DNA from: Catenulispora acidiphila DSM 44928
GTDB taxonomy: Bacteria; Actinomycetota; Actinomycetes; Streptomycetales; Catenulisporaceae
Assembly (NCBI RefSeq): GCF_000024025.1
Contig: NC_013131.1
Location: 3,286,001-3,350,000 of the forward strand
Direction of reading: 5' to 3'
Length of the DNA stretch: 64,000 nt
Positions 46,621 to 54,490 of the stretch are shown piece after piece. The notes beneath the pieces are model-generated. The model saw nothing but the letters and a program-made list of their open reading frames with translations, was not told the DNA's origin and ran no database searches. The position numbers and the translations under genes are program-made. How positions within the stretch are numbered: the first letter of the stretch is position 1; each line of letters starts with the position of its first letter.

Positions 46621-46975
46621 CGCCGCCGTCCTCCACGACCTCGAACGTAACCGTCACCCTGAAAATGACCTTCGGCTGCGACCTCGAAGCCATCGCCTGG
46701 TACCCGGCACGCTGGGCTTTCGCGTCGGCGATGCCGTGAAACAGCGGCGGCAGGTGAAAGAGCCACGAGGTCTTCTTTCGTACCGGCGTCGCAAAATCGG
46801 CGTTCTCGACCAGGTAGCCGACGAACGGCTTCGGGACCTTCAGACGCTGCTTCAGATCGGCCAGCCCGGCTTGCGGATCTACGGCGGCCATTTCGCGCTG
46901 CACGCGTTCCGCTTCACGCTTGAGCAGCGCTACCACGTCACTTGCGTCCTTGGCCTCTGCCCGGATGTCAGTCAT
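46613..46975 (-). CDS. Hypothetical protein (120 aa)
   Basis: Helical N-terminus (DVVALLKREAERVQREM) and beta C-terminus (KVIFRVTVTFEVVEDG). Coupled to both neighbours by eight-base overlaps. Confidence 0.65.
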   Translation of the reverse strand: MTDIRAEAKDASDVVALLKREAERVQREMAAVDPQAGLADLKQRLKVPKPFVGYLVENADFATPVRKKTSWLFHLPPLFHGIADAKAQRAGYQAMASRSQPKVIFRVTVTFEVVEDGGDA

Positions 46976-47180
46976 CGTCGTCGCCTTTCTGCCAGCGCCT
47001 CATCGCACGCCTGTAGTTCCAGCAGGAGAGCGCAGCCAGGGTCCAGGAGAACACCGCCAACCCAACACGATCCGGACTCGCCCAAAGCCCGATGACGCTT
47101 TCCGGGATGAGGACTAGGACGCATATCGCGCAGCCAACGCGGGCAAGTACAACGTCCTGGCGCCGCAGTCGCGCGCTCAC
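46968..47180 (-). CDS. Two-helix membrane protein (70 aa)
   Basis: GTG start. Two hydrophobic helices (residues ~10-30 and ~38-55) and a charged tail ending in four Asp. No family recognised. Confidence 0.65.
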   Translation of the reverse strand: MSARLRRQDVVLARVGCAICVLVLIPESVIGLWASPDRVGLAVFSWTLAALSCWNYRRAMRRWQKGDDDD

Positions 47181-47281
47181 CGTCCCGCCTTCCGCCGCGC
47201 CCGTTCCTGCTCGACGCGCAGCCCGTACCCGACGGCGAACGCCAGGGTGAGCGCGACGGCAATGCTGATCACGTCAGCCAC
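47177..47281 (-). CDS. Single-pass membrane peptide (34 aa)
   Basis: GTG 47281 lies within the end of the upstream gene and the stop overlaps the next GTG. One hydrophobic helix (ISIAVALTLAFAVGYGL) then a basic tail. Support is the double overlap and composition. Confidence 0.5.
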   Translation of the reverse strand: MADVISIAVALTLAFAVGYGLRVEQERARRKAGR

Positions 47282-47663
47282 TGGTCGCCTCCTTGCTGTC
47301 GTCCTCAACGACACGCCACCCGCTAACGAGGCGCCTCACCAGCGCGCTCTCAACGGGGCTCTGTTCGGCGCGGTCGATCGCCAGGTACTGCTCCAGTGCG
47401 GCGCGGGCGCCTTCCTCGGTGTCGCAGATGGCGTAGCCGTGGCTGGCGTGGTCGCCCGTGGTCCAGGTGCGGCGCACGCCCCACTCGTCGTTCAGCTCCG
47501 CTGCAATCAGCTCCCGCGCCTGCTGCTCGATCAGCGGGATGACGGCAGCCAGCATCGAGCGCAGCGCACGCCAAGTAGCGATGTGGTCGGCTGAGTGAAT
47601 GTCGTCGTAGTAGCCATCGTGCGCGACCACCAGCCACTCGTCCGGCACTTCCTCGGGTGTCAT
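47274..47663 (-). CDS. Hypothetical protein, paralogue of the 6535 product (129 aa)
   Basis: NDEWGVRRTW ... GYAICDTEEGARAALEQY, then AIDRAEQSPVESALVRRLV, closely follows the 6535-7173 protein. The N-terminal MTPEEVPDEWLVVAHDGYYD resembles a segment of the 47660 protein (EDVPPVLVQAAHDGWWS). Modules are being shuffled here. Confidence 0.7.
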   Translation of the reverse strand: MTPEEVPDEWLVVAHDGYYDDIHSADHIATWRALRSMLAAVIPLIEQQARELIAAELNDEWGVRRTWTTGDHASHGYAICDTEEGARAALEQYLAIDRAEQSPVESALVRRLVSGWRVVEDDSKEATSG

Positions 47664-48388
47664 GCTCTCTCCCAGCTGGTCGCCAGGTGGCGCACGACGT
47701 GGTGCTGGATCGTTCCGCCGCCGAACGTCAGGAAGCGGCTGTAACGGTCGGCCAGGTGGCTCGCGTGCTGTAGGTCGTCGCAGGGCTGAGCGCGTTCACT
47801 GTCCTCGCTCTGCACGCCGAACTCTTCCCGCAGCCCGAGTTGCGTCAGGACGGCAGCGATCTCAACACGCAGCCACGCCTCCCAGTCCAGGCCTTGGCCT
47901 GCCGCCGACCACCAACCATCGTGCGCGGCTTGAACAAGTACGGGCGGCACGTCTTCTGGCGTCCATGACGTCGTTGCATCGCTTGCGGGCTCCGGAGCAG
48001 TCGGCGAGCCAGGTTCTGACTTGCCTTCGAGCTGCTTGATCTCCATCTCCTGCCCGATCGACCCGATCTCGTCGGCAATGCGGGCGCGCAGGTGCTTCAC
48101 CTCGTTCTCCGCGGCCGTCGCGCGCTCCATAGTGCGCATGAGGCGCTTTGCGACATCACGGTTCAGGGTCTTTACCCGCTCCACCTCAGCCTCGGCGGAC
48201 TTGCGCGCCTCGTGGGCCCAGCCAACGCGGGTGGCCAGCTTCTCGTTCTCGGCACGTAGCGTCTTGAACTCAGCCACGAGCGCAGTCGCAACCTCGTTTG
48301 CGTCTCGCAGCCGGGTTACCTCGCCCAGCAGCTTGCGGACTGTCTCCTGGTCAGGGTCGCACACGACATGAATCTTCGTCTCAGACAT
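47660..48388 (-). CDS. Coiled-coil protein (242 aa)
   Basis: Residues ~10-120 form a long coiled coil (VTRLRDANEVATALVAEF, RTMERATAAENEVKHLRAR); the last ~110 residues are a globular module beginning at WTPEDVPPVLVQAAHDGWW. Four-base overlaps. Function unknown. Confidence 0.7.
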   Translation of the reverse strand: MSETKIHVVCDPDQETVRKLLGEVTRLRDANEVATALVAEFKTLRAENEKLATRVGWAHEARKSAEAEVERVKTLNRDVAKRLMRTMERATAAENEVKHLRARIADEIGSIGQEMEIKQLEGKSEPGSPTAPEPASDATTSWTPEDVPPVLVQAAHDGWWSAAGQGLDWEAWLRVEIAAVLTQLGLREEFGVQSEDSERAQPCDDLQHASHLADRYSRFLTFGGGTIQHHVVRHLATSWERA

Positions 48389-49061
48389 CGAGTGTCCCCT
48401 CGGGAAGTTTCCGCTTGCTGGTGACGTAGGCCAGCTTCTCGTTGCCGACCACCGTCCACGACGTCACGAACGAACCGTTCCGGTCCAGGCTCACCATCTC
48501 GGCCTGCGTAATCTCGGTGGACCCGCCTTCGCGGGCCAGCAGGATCGCCAGCGCATCCTCAGCTTCACGTTGGCGGGCACGGTGGCCTTCAAGTTCCGCC
48601 CGCAGCTTCTCGTTCTCCCGCTCCGCCTTCGCCAGCCGGTCCAGCGCCGAGTTCAAATGCTCGACGTCGAGTTCGGATCCGTCGGCAAGCAGCAGCCTGC
48701 GCGAAAGCCACCCGTGCTGAGCGAGTTCAGCGAGCCACGTCGCGCAGAACTGACGCAGCACGGCCAGGTCCGGCGTGACCTCCGGGCGTCCTTCGGCGTG
48801 GTCTTTCATCCACCACCAGCCGTCGCCGCGGTGGACACCGTGGCCGGCGATGCGGTCGCAGACCATGCGGGTGCCGTCGTCGGCGCGGAAAGTGTCGCCG
48901 CAGTTGCCGGGGCCGACGTGGGCGCGCATCCGGTCCACCTCGTCGAGGAGTTCGGCCGCGATGAGCCATGCGCGGGAGTCGCCCGGGTCGTCAGACCATG
49001 CGCCTGTCTCGATCTCGGGTCGGATCTCCGTCAGGCGTTCCTCTGCCATAGGGTCGCTCAT
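48381..49061 (-). CDS. Hypothetical protein with C-terminal coiled coil (226 aa)
   Basis: EERLTEIRPEIETG ... AWLIAAELLDEVDRMRAHV is a start common in actinophage proteins. A zinc-like site (CGDTFRADDGTRMVC) and a coiled coil (LAKAERENEKLRAELEGH) follow. Its start resembles that of the 30174 protein. Confidence 0.7.
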   Translation of the reverse strand: MSDPMAEERLTEIRPEIETGAWSDDPGDSRAWLIAAELLDEVDRMRAHVGPGNCGDTFRADDGTRMVCDRIAGHGVHRGDGWWWMKDHAEGRPEVTPDLAVLRQFCATWLAELAQHGWLSRRLLLADGSELDVEHLNSALDRLAKAERENEKLRAELEGHRARQREAEDALAILLAREGGSTEITQAEMVSLDRNGSFVTSWTVVGNEKLAYVTSKRKLPEGTLDV

Positions 49062-49342
49062 CGCAGCTCCTCGGCCTCGGTCTCGTGCGGCTCCATCTGG
49101 TACAGATCGACAATCGCCTGGTAGGCCTCGTCGTCAGTCAGGTTGCTTTTCGGCGCCAGCCAGTCCTGGTTGTCGATGACGTACACCTGGCGGAGCCAGG
49201 GTTTCGGCGGTGGCGGGATCGTCCGGTCAATGCACGCCAGCAGCTTGCTAACCGCAGCGCGGATCAGGCGTCCGATGCGGGCGACAGCGTCGTCAAGTTC
49301 GCCTTCGGTCTCGTCGTCGTCCTCGATGCTCTCGAAAGTCAT
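49058..49342 (-). CDS. Hypothetical protein (94 aa)
   Basis: An acidic start, a helix (VARIGRLIRAAVSKLLACID) and a short alpha/beta end. ATGA overlap with the upstream gene. No family recognised. Confidence 0.65.
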   Translation of the reverse strand: MTFESIEDDDETEGELDDAVARIGRLIRAAVSKLLACIDRTIPPPPKPWLRQVYVIDNQDWLAPKSNLTDDEAYQAIVDLYQMEPHETEAEELR

Positions 49343-49692
49343 CGTTCGACTCCCGCCGGTGCGACCTGCTCGGCCGTGGTCCAGCTGTAGAACAAGTCTG
49401 GGTTGTGGTGGTCATCGCCGAGATGGCCGGCGTCCTGCCAGCAGCGGTACTCCACGTCCACGTGCTCCGGGTTCGCACAGCGGCGGGTCGGCCGGTACAG
49501 GCTCGAGCACTGCTTGGCGTCAGGGTCAAGGCGCTCAGGGTTGGTGCCGTCGCTGTCCCAGGCAATGCCGCAGCGGTCGCATTGCAGGCCGTCCGGGTAG
49601 ACGTCGGTGTAGTCGCCGCAGATCGGGCAGTGCGGCGTCAGAAACTCCAGGTCGCCCGGAAGTGTTCGGACATTCTCAGTTGGGGTGCTCAT
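49339..49692 (-). CDS. Zinc-ribbon protein (117 aa)
   Basis: CPICGDYTD ... LQCDRCGIAWDSDG is a zinc ribbon closely like the one at 53899 (CNDCGIRWDTDG). A second Cys set (CSSLYRPTRRCAN, CW) follows. ATG 49692 is chosen because it falls two bases from the upstream stop. Confidence 0.65.
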   Translation of the reverse strand: MSTPTENVRTLPGDLEFLTPHCPICGDYTDVYPDGLQCDRCGIAWDSDGTNPERLDPDAKQCSSLYRPTRRCANPEHVDVEYRCWQDAGHLGDDHHNPDLFYSWTTAEQVAPAGVER

Positions 49693-49693
49693 G

Positions 49694-50002
49694 TCAGGCT
49701 CCTGCCTGGTCGGGGCGTGATTCGTCTTCGTCAAGCGCGGCTCGAACCCGCGCAGCCTGATCGGCCCGTCCGCGCCGATACGCCTCGTTCACGCGCTCGT
49801 CGGCCAGGTCCGCCGGCTCGATGCGCAACCATCCGCAGATCCGCACAAGCGTCTGCGCGTCGCACATCTGCTTCTTGGCCATGAGCCGGGTGATCGTGCT
49901 CGGGCTGGCGGCGACTTCGTGGGCGAAGTCCTGCTGCAGCATGCGGCGGCGGGCAAGCTCCGCGCGAATCAGGGACGGAAGGTTGGCCAGCAGGTCAGGC
50001 AT
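49694..50002 (-). CDS. XRE-family helix-turn-helix regulator (102 aa)
   Basis: RRRMLQQDFAHEVAASPSTI followed by TRLMAKKQMCDAQTLVRIC is a Cro/C1-type helix-turn-helix. ATG 50002 lies in a GATGCCTGA junction; ATG 50008 is possible. Probable transcription regulator. Confidence 0.75.
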   Translation of the reverse strand: MPDLLANLPSLIRAELARRRMLQQDFAHEVAASPSTITRLMAKKQMCDAQTLVRICGWLRIEPADLADERVNEAYRRGRADQAARVRAALDEDESRPDQAGA

Positions 50003-50477
50003 CGTCATCGCCGCCGTCCGGAATCTCTTCCACCCGTTCGATCAGCGACCAATCAGTACCAACAAGTCCGACACGCTCGGCATCAGGGGACGTCCAGTTC
50101 GCGCAGGCATACCAGCGGGCTCCGCTGTAGAGCTGCCCGACAACGGCCACGGATGATCCGCCGGACTTCCAGAACAGGCGGTAGGCGCCCAGCGCGCGGT
50201 GCCGCATCTGCTTGCCGAGGTCAGCTTCTTCGGTGATGGCCGGCACGCGAAGGTTCAGGATGTCCTGATGCACGTCGGCCGGATGCCGACCCTCGGCAAG
50301 AGCGATGTCGAAGACGGCCTTGTCCCGGTCGTACTCGGTCGGCTCGTGCAGCATCCGAACCGTATGACCCTTGGTGACCATCAGGTAGGCGGCGCGGCCA
50401 AACTCACCCACCTCCCAGCCGTTGGCCAGCAGGTAGGTGCGGATCTGGTCGGCGGTGGGAACGGCGTGCTCAGACAT
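49995..50477 (-). CDS. Hypothetical protein (160 aa)
   Basis: Begins with PTADQIRTYLLANGWEVGE, a helical start seen in many phage proteins, followed by mixed alpha/beta sequence. No function known. Confidence 0.65.
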   Translation of the reverse strand: MSEHAVPTADQIRTYLLANGWEVGEFGRAAYLMVTKGHTVRMLHEPTEYDRDKAVFDIALAEGRHPADVHQDILNLRVPAITEEADLGKQMRHRALGAYRLFWKSGGSSVAVVGQLYSGARWYACANWTSPDAERVGLVGTDWSLIERVEEIPDGGDDDA

Positions 50478-50760
50478 CGTCGCCACCGCCGTTCGCCGCG
50501 TCGATCAGCACTGCGCGGCTTGCCTCGACCTGCTCCCGCGATGGCATCCGCCCCGACCGTTCCGCAGCCGGATGAGTTGCCATGTGCGCAGCGATCACGT
50601 CGGCATCGGTAAGCGGGCTGCCGTAGCCAAGCGGCGCTACAACCCAGGTCGGGGTGCACCACGGCGGAACCTCGGCAGTGACGTCGAGCGAAAGCGGACT
50701 TGCCATTGCACGGTGAAACCAGCCGCAGTCAAAGACCCGGCAGTGGGTGCTGGTGATCAC
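50470..50760 (-). CDS. Hypothetical protein (96 aa)
   Basis: GTG 50760 gives a GTGA overlap with the upstream gene; ATG 50706 would shorten it by 18 residues. CRVFDCGWFH near the start may bind metal. No family recognised. Confidence 0.6.
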   Translation of the reverse strand: MITSTHCRVFDCGWFHRAMASPLSLDVTAEVPPWCTPTWVVAPLGYGSPLTDADVIAAHMATHPAAERSGRMPSREQVEASRAVLIDAANGGGDDV

Positions 50761-50996
50761 TTGACACCTCGCATCTTCACGCCCTTGCGCCGGTCCTTGA
50801 CCGTCTCGACGATGAACGCGCCCAGAAGCACCAAGCCGATGACGGCGATCGCAGCGGCGGCCGAGATCCAGAGCGGCGACAGCACCCACCACCAGGACCA
50901 CGACAGCACGTGCGTCAGCTTCAGCGCGATGAACAGAATCGTCAGGGCGCCGGTGAAACCGAGGCCTCCGCTGGTGGTGCTGTTCGAGTCGGACAT
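50757..50996 (-). CDS. Two-helix membrane protein (79 aa)
   Basis: Hydrophobic segments at residues ~12-34 and ~38-63, then a basic tail (KDRRKGVKMRGVK), placing the C-terminus inside the cell. Function unknown. Confidence 0.65.
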   Translation of the reverse strand: MSDSNSTTSGGLGFTGALTILFIALKLTHVLSWSWWWVLSPLWISAAAAIAVIGLVLLGAFIVETVKDRRKGVKMRGVK

Positions 50997-50998
50997 GA

Positions 50999-51226
50999 TC
51001 AGGCTCCTTCGGTGGTGGTGACGTTCGAAAGCAGGGGATCTACATGACCTGCATGAATTGCGGCGGTCTCCATGGCCTCGGCAATCGACATGCCGGAATC
51101 GATCAGCTCTTGGGCGCGGAGGTACAGCGTCGTAGCGATCTCACGCTGCTCGGCAGTCAGCGACGCCCAACGGGGGCGGTCCTCGATCACGGCGCACTCC
51201 ACGGGTTGTGATCGGTCGTCGGCCAT
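50999..51226 (-). CDS. Small helical protein (75 aa)
   Basis: ATG 51226 overlaps the next upstream frame by 40 bases. ASLTAEQREIATTLYLRAQE is a helix-turn-helix-like start. No function assigned. Confidence 0.6.
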   Translation of the reverse strand: MADDRSQPVECAVIEDRPRWASLTAEQREIATTLYLRAQELIDSGMSIAEAMETAAIHAGHVDPLLSNVTTTEGA

Positions 51227-51567
51227 GACCACAGCACGCCCCACGGTTTGGCGACCGGCACCAGGCCAACTTTCTCCGGGGCTGCGCAGGTCAGGACCCC
51301 ATCCGTCAGGTGCTGGTGGGCGCTGAAAGCGCTAGTGCTCGACAGGGTCAGGCAGCACCGGGCGCAGTGCGCTGCCCTGCTGCCGGTCCAGGAGGCTCCA
51401 CAGCGCGGATGCGAGACAGGTCCGTCGGCACGGAGCACCCTCGGTCCAATGGCCCCGTTTCGCTCAAGTGGGTGTTGCTGTCGCAGAGCAAGAGTTCGCG
51501 CGGAACTCGGAAGCCGCCGAAGCCTCTGCGGGACGCTCAGGGCTTCGCTCGCGACGGCGGCCGTCAT
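51187..51567 (-). CDS. FDXHR-type zinc-binding protein (126 aa)
   Basis: HPRCGASWTGSRAAHCARC followed by STSAFSAHQ corresponds to the small zinc finger widespread in actinophages, whose usual F-D-x-H-R motif reads FSAHQ here. ATG 51567 overlaps the upstream TGA; a GTG at 51438 would give the zinc domain alone. Function unknown. Confidence 0.65.
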   Translation of the reverse strand: MTAAVASEALSVPQRLRRLPSSARTLALRQQHPLERNGAIGPRVLRADGPVSHPRCGASWTGSRAAHCARCCLTLSSTSAFSAHQHLTDGVLTCAAPEKVGLVPVAKPWGVLWSWPTTDHNPWSAP

Positions 51568-51710
51568 TGCATCCTCGCAGCGACAGCCTTTACGGCATCC
51601 GATACGTGCCCGAGCGCATAGCCCGCAGCCGGCGCGGCCACTGCAAAGAAGCCGCAAACCACCGCCGCCATCAGCGGGAATCGCCACCACCAGCCGTCCG
51701 CGCGCTTCAC
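51564..51710 (-). CDS. Single-pass membrane peptide (48 aa)
   Basis: GTG 51710 overlaps the LuxR-type gene's stop. KRADGWWWRF precedes one membrane helix (LMAAVVCGFFAVAAPAAGYA). No family recognised. Confidence 0.55.
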   Translation of the reverse strand: MKRADGWWWRFPLMAAVVCGFFAVAAPAAGYALGHVSDAVKAVAARMQ

Positions 51711-52042
51711 GCCGCACGCCCCGAGTCCGCGGACTGCCGACCCAGGCCACTGCGAACCTTCGCCAGCCGCCGATGCTGCGAGATCTTCTCCGCCTGCGCC
51801 AGTACCAGCGCTTTCGGCAACCGCAGCCACTCCTCCTCGAGCGCCGCCGCCACAATCGCGTTCCGGCCCTGCACGCCCAGCTTTGCGCTGATCCGCGCCA
51901 GGTGACTCTTGATCGTGTATTCGGAGATCTTGAAGTGCCTGCCGAGTTCGATGTTGGTCTGGCCCAGCGCCAGCCGCTTTACGATCTGCAGCTCGCGCTT
52001 GGTCGGCTCCTCGCCGTACTCCGGCAGGTCGGCCCGGCTCAC
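51707..52042 (-). CDS. LuxR/GerE-type DNA-binding protein (111 aa)
   Basis: PTKRELQIVKRLALGQTNIE, LGRHFKISEYTIKSHLARIS and AKLGVQGRNAIVAAALEE form a complete LuxR-type helix-turn-helix without a sensor domain. It is coupled (GTGA) to the WhiB-type gene, so both regulators are made together. Target unknown. Confidence 0.8.
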   Translation of the reverse strand: MSRADLPEYGEEPTKRELQIVKRLALGQTNIELGRHFKISEYTIKSHLARISAKLGVQGRNAIVAAALEEEWLRLPKALVLAQAEKISQHRRLAKVRSGLGRQSADSGRAA

Positions 52043-52452
52043 GCCGCAGCCTTCCGCTTCTCGTCGTAGCGGACCTTTGCCGCTGCGCGCTGCTGCTTGC
52101 GCTTCTCGCTCATCCGGTCGTCCTCCGCGGTGCCGGCCCAGATCCCGGACACGCTGTTGACGCCCAGCTCGCGTTCCATGTGCGCCAGCAGCTCGGCGCA
52201 CTTCTCCAGAACCGGGCAGGTGAGGCAGGCCTTCTTCGCCTCTTCGATCTGCCGTAGCCACGGGCCGGTGTTGCCCATGGGAAACCAGCGATCCATGTCG
52301 CCGGAGTTGGCGCAGACGCCGCGCAGGCGCCAGTTGTCTTCCGACTCCGGCTCGGCGGGTGCCTGGTAGCGGGTGGTGCTGGACTGGATTGTGGTGTCGG
52401 TCCGCGGGACTCGCCCGTGGATGGGTCCGTCGGTGCGCAGGAGCGGGGTCAT
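52039..52452 (-). CDS. whiB: WhiB-family Fe-S regulator (137 aa)
   Basis: The four cluster cysteines are present: one in RGVCANSGD and three in CLTCPVLEKC, followed by the SGIWAGTAEDDR turn and a basic C-terminal tail (RMSEKRKQQRAAAK). WhiB proteins bind sigma factor region 4 and redirect transcription; phage WhiB proteins can block host WhiB function. This is a clear actinobacterial marker. Confidence 0.92.
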   Translation of the reverse strand: MTPLLRTDGPIHGRVPRTDTTIQSSTTRYQAPAEPESEDNWRLRGVCANSGDMDRWFPMGNTGPWLRQIEEAKKACLTCPVLEKCAELLAHMERELGVNSVSGIWAGTAEDDRMSEKRKQQRAAAKVRYDEKRKAAA

Positions 52453-52525
52453 GGCGGTCCTCCTAGATGTTTTGACTGGTCTGGACGGGTTTTCGATGGC
52501 TGTCGAACTATTGACCTGTCGTCAG

Positions 52526-52798
52526 CTACTTGCCGGTAGATGCCAGTGCGGCGGCATCCCGCACCTCAGCGACGCGCCTGGCCAGCCACGCCCGGCAGTT
52601 CCGCAGCGACCGTGGATCCGACGGACTCGACGGCACCGTGCCGATGAACGCATCGGTCGAGGTGGTGACCCGCAGGTGGTTGCGGCTGCCGGGCTTCACA
52701 GTCAGGCCGATGTCGCCCAGGGCTTTGCGGAACACTGCAACCGAAGTCACCGGCAAGCCGCGGATCTGCTCGGGAGTGGGTATCGCGGGGTCCTTCAC
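52526..52798 (-). CDS. HicA-like double-stranded-RNA-binding protein (90 aa)
   Basis: VAVFRKALGDIGLTVKPGSRNHLRV has the helix, strand and Gly-Ser-x-x-His element of HicA mRNA interferases, and a basic C-terminal helix follows. No HicB-type antitoxin is adjacent. It may be an inactive or regulatory relative. Confidence 0.5.
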   Translation of the reverse strand: MKDPAIPTPEQIRGLPVTSVAVFRKALGDIGLTVKPGSRNHLRVTTSTDAFIGTVPSSPSDPRSLRNCRAWLARRVAEVRDAAALASTGK

Positions 52799-53499
52799 GG
52801 CCGGGCCTGGCCTTCAATGTCGCCTGCGGCCCCAACCTGCTGCCGTGCTTCAAGCGCAGCCTTGGCCCGCTTCCCGAACCGGTTGGCCAGCACCGCCAGC
52901 CGCATCTCGTAGGCGGTGCCCTCGCCGTACAGGTACCAGCCGACGTGCATGGCATCCTCGGCTGCCTGCTGCCGAAGCTGACCGCACTCGTCGAGGATCT
53001 TCCGCAGCTCGCCGGCGGTAATGACCAGCTCGGTCGCGTCGGTGACGGCAGGGTTGGCAAGCAGCTGCCGGGAGCTGACGGTCTCCCGACCCGCGCACGT
53101 GCAGTCAGCGACGTTCTTGCCGCAGTCGACGTGGTAGATCTCCGACGCGTGTCCGCCGCAGCCGTTGCCGCAGTCCGGGCACGCGGGCCGGTCGACCTTG
53201 GTTTCGTAGTCGGCGGGGCTGCCGTCGGTCACCACGGCGCCTGCCTTCACGCAGTCCGGGCAGTAGTCGCCGGCCGGCGTGCAGAACCAGCCGACGGTGC
53301 GCAGGTGGGTGCGGGCGACTTCGAACTGCTCAGACTTGGTGGACTCGGCGGCCACGAGGTAGTCGGCGGTGTTCTCAGTGCCGCACTCGTCGCAGAAGAT
53401 GCACAACTGCGTCGGGTACGGCGTGCTGTCGTCGTCGAGGTCGGCCAGTCGGGGCGCGTTGTCGGGCGTGATCAGGCCGGGGGTGCGGGTGTCAGTCAT
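52795..53499 (-). CDS. Multi-zinc hypothetical protein (234 aa)
   Basis: At least four CxxC pairs are spread over the first 150 residues (CIFCDECGTE, CPDCVKAG, CPDCGNGCGG, CTCAG), suggesting two or three zinc ribbons; the last 80 residues are helical. Overlaps both neighbours. Confidence 0.65.
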   Translation of the reverse strand: MTDTRTPGLITPDNAPRLADLDDDSTPYPTQLCIFCDECGTENTADYLVAAESTKSEQFEVARTHLRTVGWFCTPAGDYCPDCVKAGAVVTDGSPADYETKVDRPACPDCGNGCGGHASEIYHVDCGKNVADCTCAGRETVSSRQLLANPAVTDATELVITAGELRKILDECGQLRQQAAEDAMHVGWYLYGEGTAYEMRLAVLANRFGKRAKAALEARQQVGAAGDIEGQARP

Positions 53500-53902
53500 C
53501 GCTCTGGTCTCCTTCGGGAAAGTCGATGTGCAGATCTCGCCGCGCGTCCTGCGTGAGATGCGGACGCCACAGCCCCTGCGCGCCCTTGCACAGCACCGGC
53601 TCGGCCAACGGACGCACATCGGACAGCACCCAGTGGTGACATCCGGCCTCGGCCCACGGGCTGCACTTGCCGTTGCAGACGTGGATGTCGGCAAGGGTGG
53701 CGACGGCAATGATCGAAGACCGGACGTCGGCGCCGTCTACCAGCGTCACGCTGGCCGGGTACGGGTCGGCCTGCTTGGCGGCGTGGATCAGCAAGGTGTC
53801 GCGCCAGGCGGTGCCCCAGGTGCGGTTCTCGACGCGTTTGGTGCCGTGGGCGATCAGCGCCGCCCACGGCTGGCGGATCGTCAGGGCACGGACGTCGGTC
53901 AT
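53492..53902 (-). CDS. ASCH-domain protein (136 aa)
   Basis: ALTIRQPWAALIAHGTKRVENRTW is the ASCH/PUA-like signature, with RDTLLIHAAKQ and SIIAVATLADIHVC following. ASCH proteins bind RNA or act as nucleoside-processing enzymes. It starts in the overlap with the 53899 gene. Precise role unknown. Confidence 0.85.
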   Translation of the reverse strand: MTDVRALTIRQPWAALIAHGTKRVENRTWGTAWRDTLLIHAAKQADPYPASVTLVDGADVRSSIIAVATLADIHVCNGKCSPWAEAGCHHWVLSDVRPLAEPVLCKGAQGLWRPHLTQDARRDLHIDFPEGDQSDD

Positions 53903-54123
53903 TGCCCCGTCACCTCGCCATCGATCCACTCGCCGGCGAACTCGTAGTTCACATCCGCGCCGTCGGTGTCCCACCGGATGCCGCAGTCGTTGCAGAAGAA
54001 GCGACGGTGGAACGAGTCGTAGCCGGTCTGTTCCTGGCAGCCGGGGCACACGACGGCGGTCAGGTCCAGCGGCGGGGGAGCAATGCGGTTGGCTTGCTGG
54101 GCGGAGATTGCGGGTCTGGTCAT
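53899..54123 (-). CDS. Zinc-ribbon protein (74 aa)
   Basis: CPGCQEQTGYDSFHRRFFCNDCG is a four-Cys ribbon, with IRWDTDG as in the 49339 protein. ATG 54123 is on the upstream stop. Confidence 0.65.
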   Translation of the reverse strand: MTRPAISAQQANRIAPPPLDLTAVVCPGCQEQTGYDSFHRRFFCNDCGIRWDTDGADVNYEFAGEWIDGEVTGQ

Positions 54124-54443
54124 CACGCACCCGCCTCGGAGGTCGCGGACTCGGCGGCAACCCACTCCGTGATGGTGACTTCGCGCGGCTCAACGCGGTA
54201 CGCCTCGATCTTGTCGGCGCTGTCGTAGCAGTACCACCACGGCAGCTCACTGTTGTCGCCCTTGTCCTCGGACTTGGTAATGGCCCACGTGGTGTCGTCG
54301 GCCGGGTCGCGGAAGACGATCTGCCAGTTGATGTACCAGCGGTGTTCGTCCTCGCCGAAGCGGGCCAGGACGTTGTCCCCGGGCAACCCGAGGGTTTCGA
54401 GCTGATCGACGGTGAAGGTGCGGCGGATCTCGGTGTTCGGCAT
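54123..54443 (-). CDS. Hypothetical beta-rich protein (106 aa)
   Basis: RRTFTVDQLETLGL, then RWYINWQIVFRDPADDTTWA and WYCYDSADKIEAYRVE; similar proteins appear next to ssb genes in actinophages. No function known. Confidence 0.6.
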   Translation of the reverse strand: MPNTEIRRTFTVDQLETLGLPGDNVLARFGEDEHRWYINWQIVFRDPADDTTWAITKSEDKGDNSELPWWYCYDSADKIEAYRVEPREVTITEWVAAESATSEAGA

Positions 54444-54490
54444 GTCAGTTCTCCGTGGTCTCTGGTCTCGGGTTTCGTGTCTCGGACGGG

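Noticed and set aside
46319-47095. Plus-strand 258-codon frame opposite the SLOG gene
   Set aside because: The minus strand carries a recognisable SLOG domain and coupled genes; the plus product is low-complexity.
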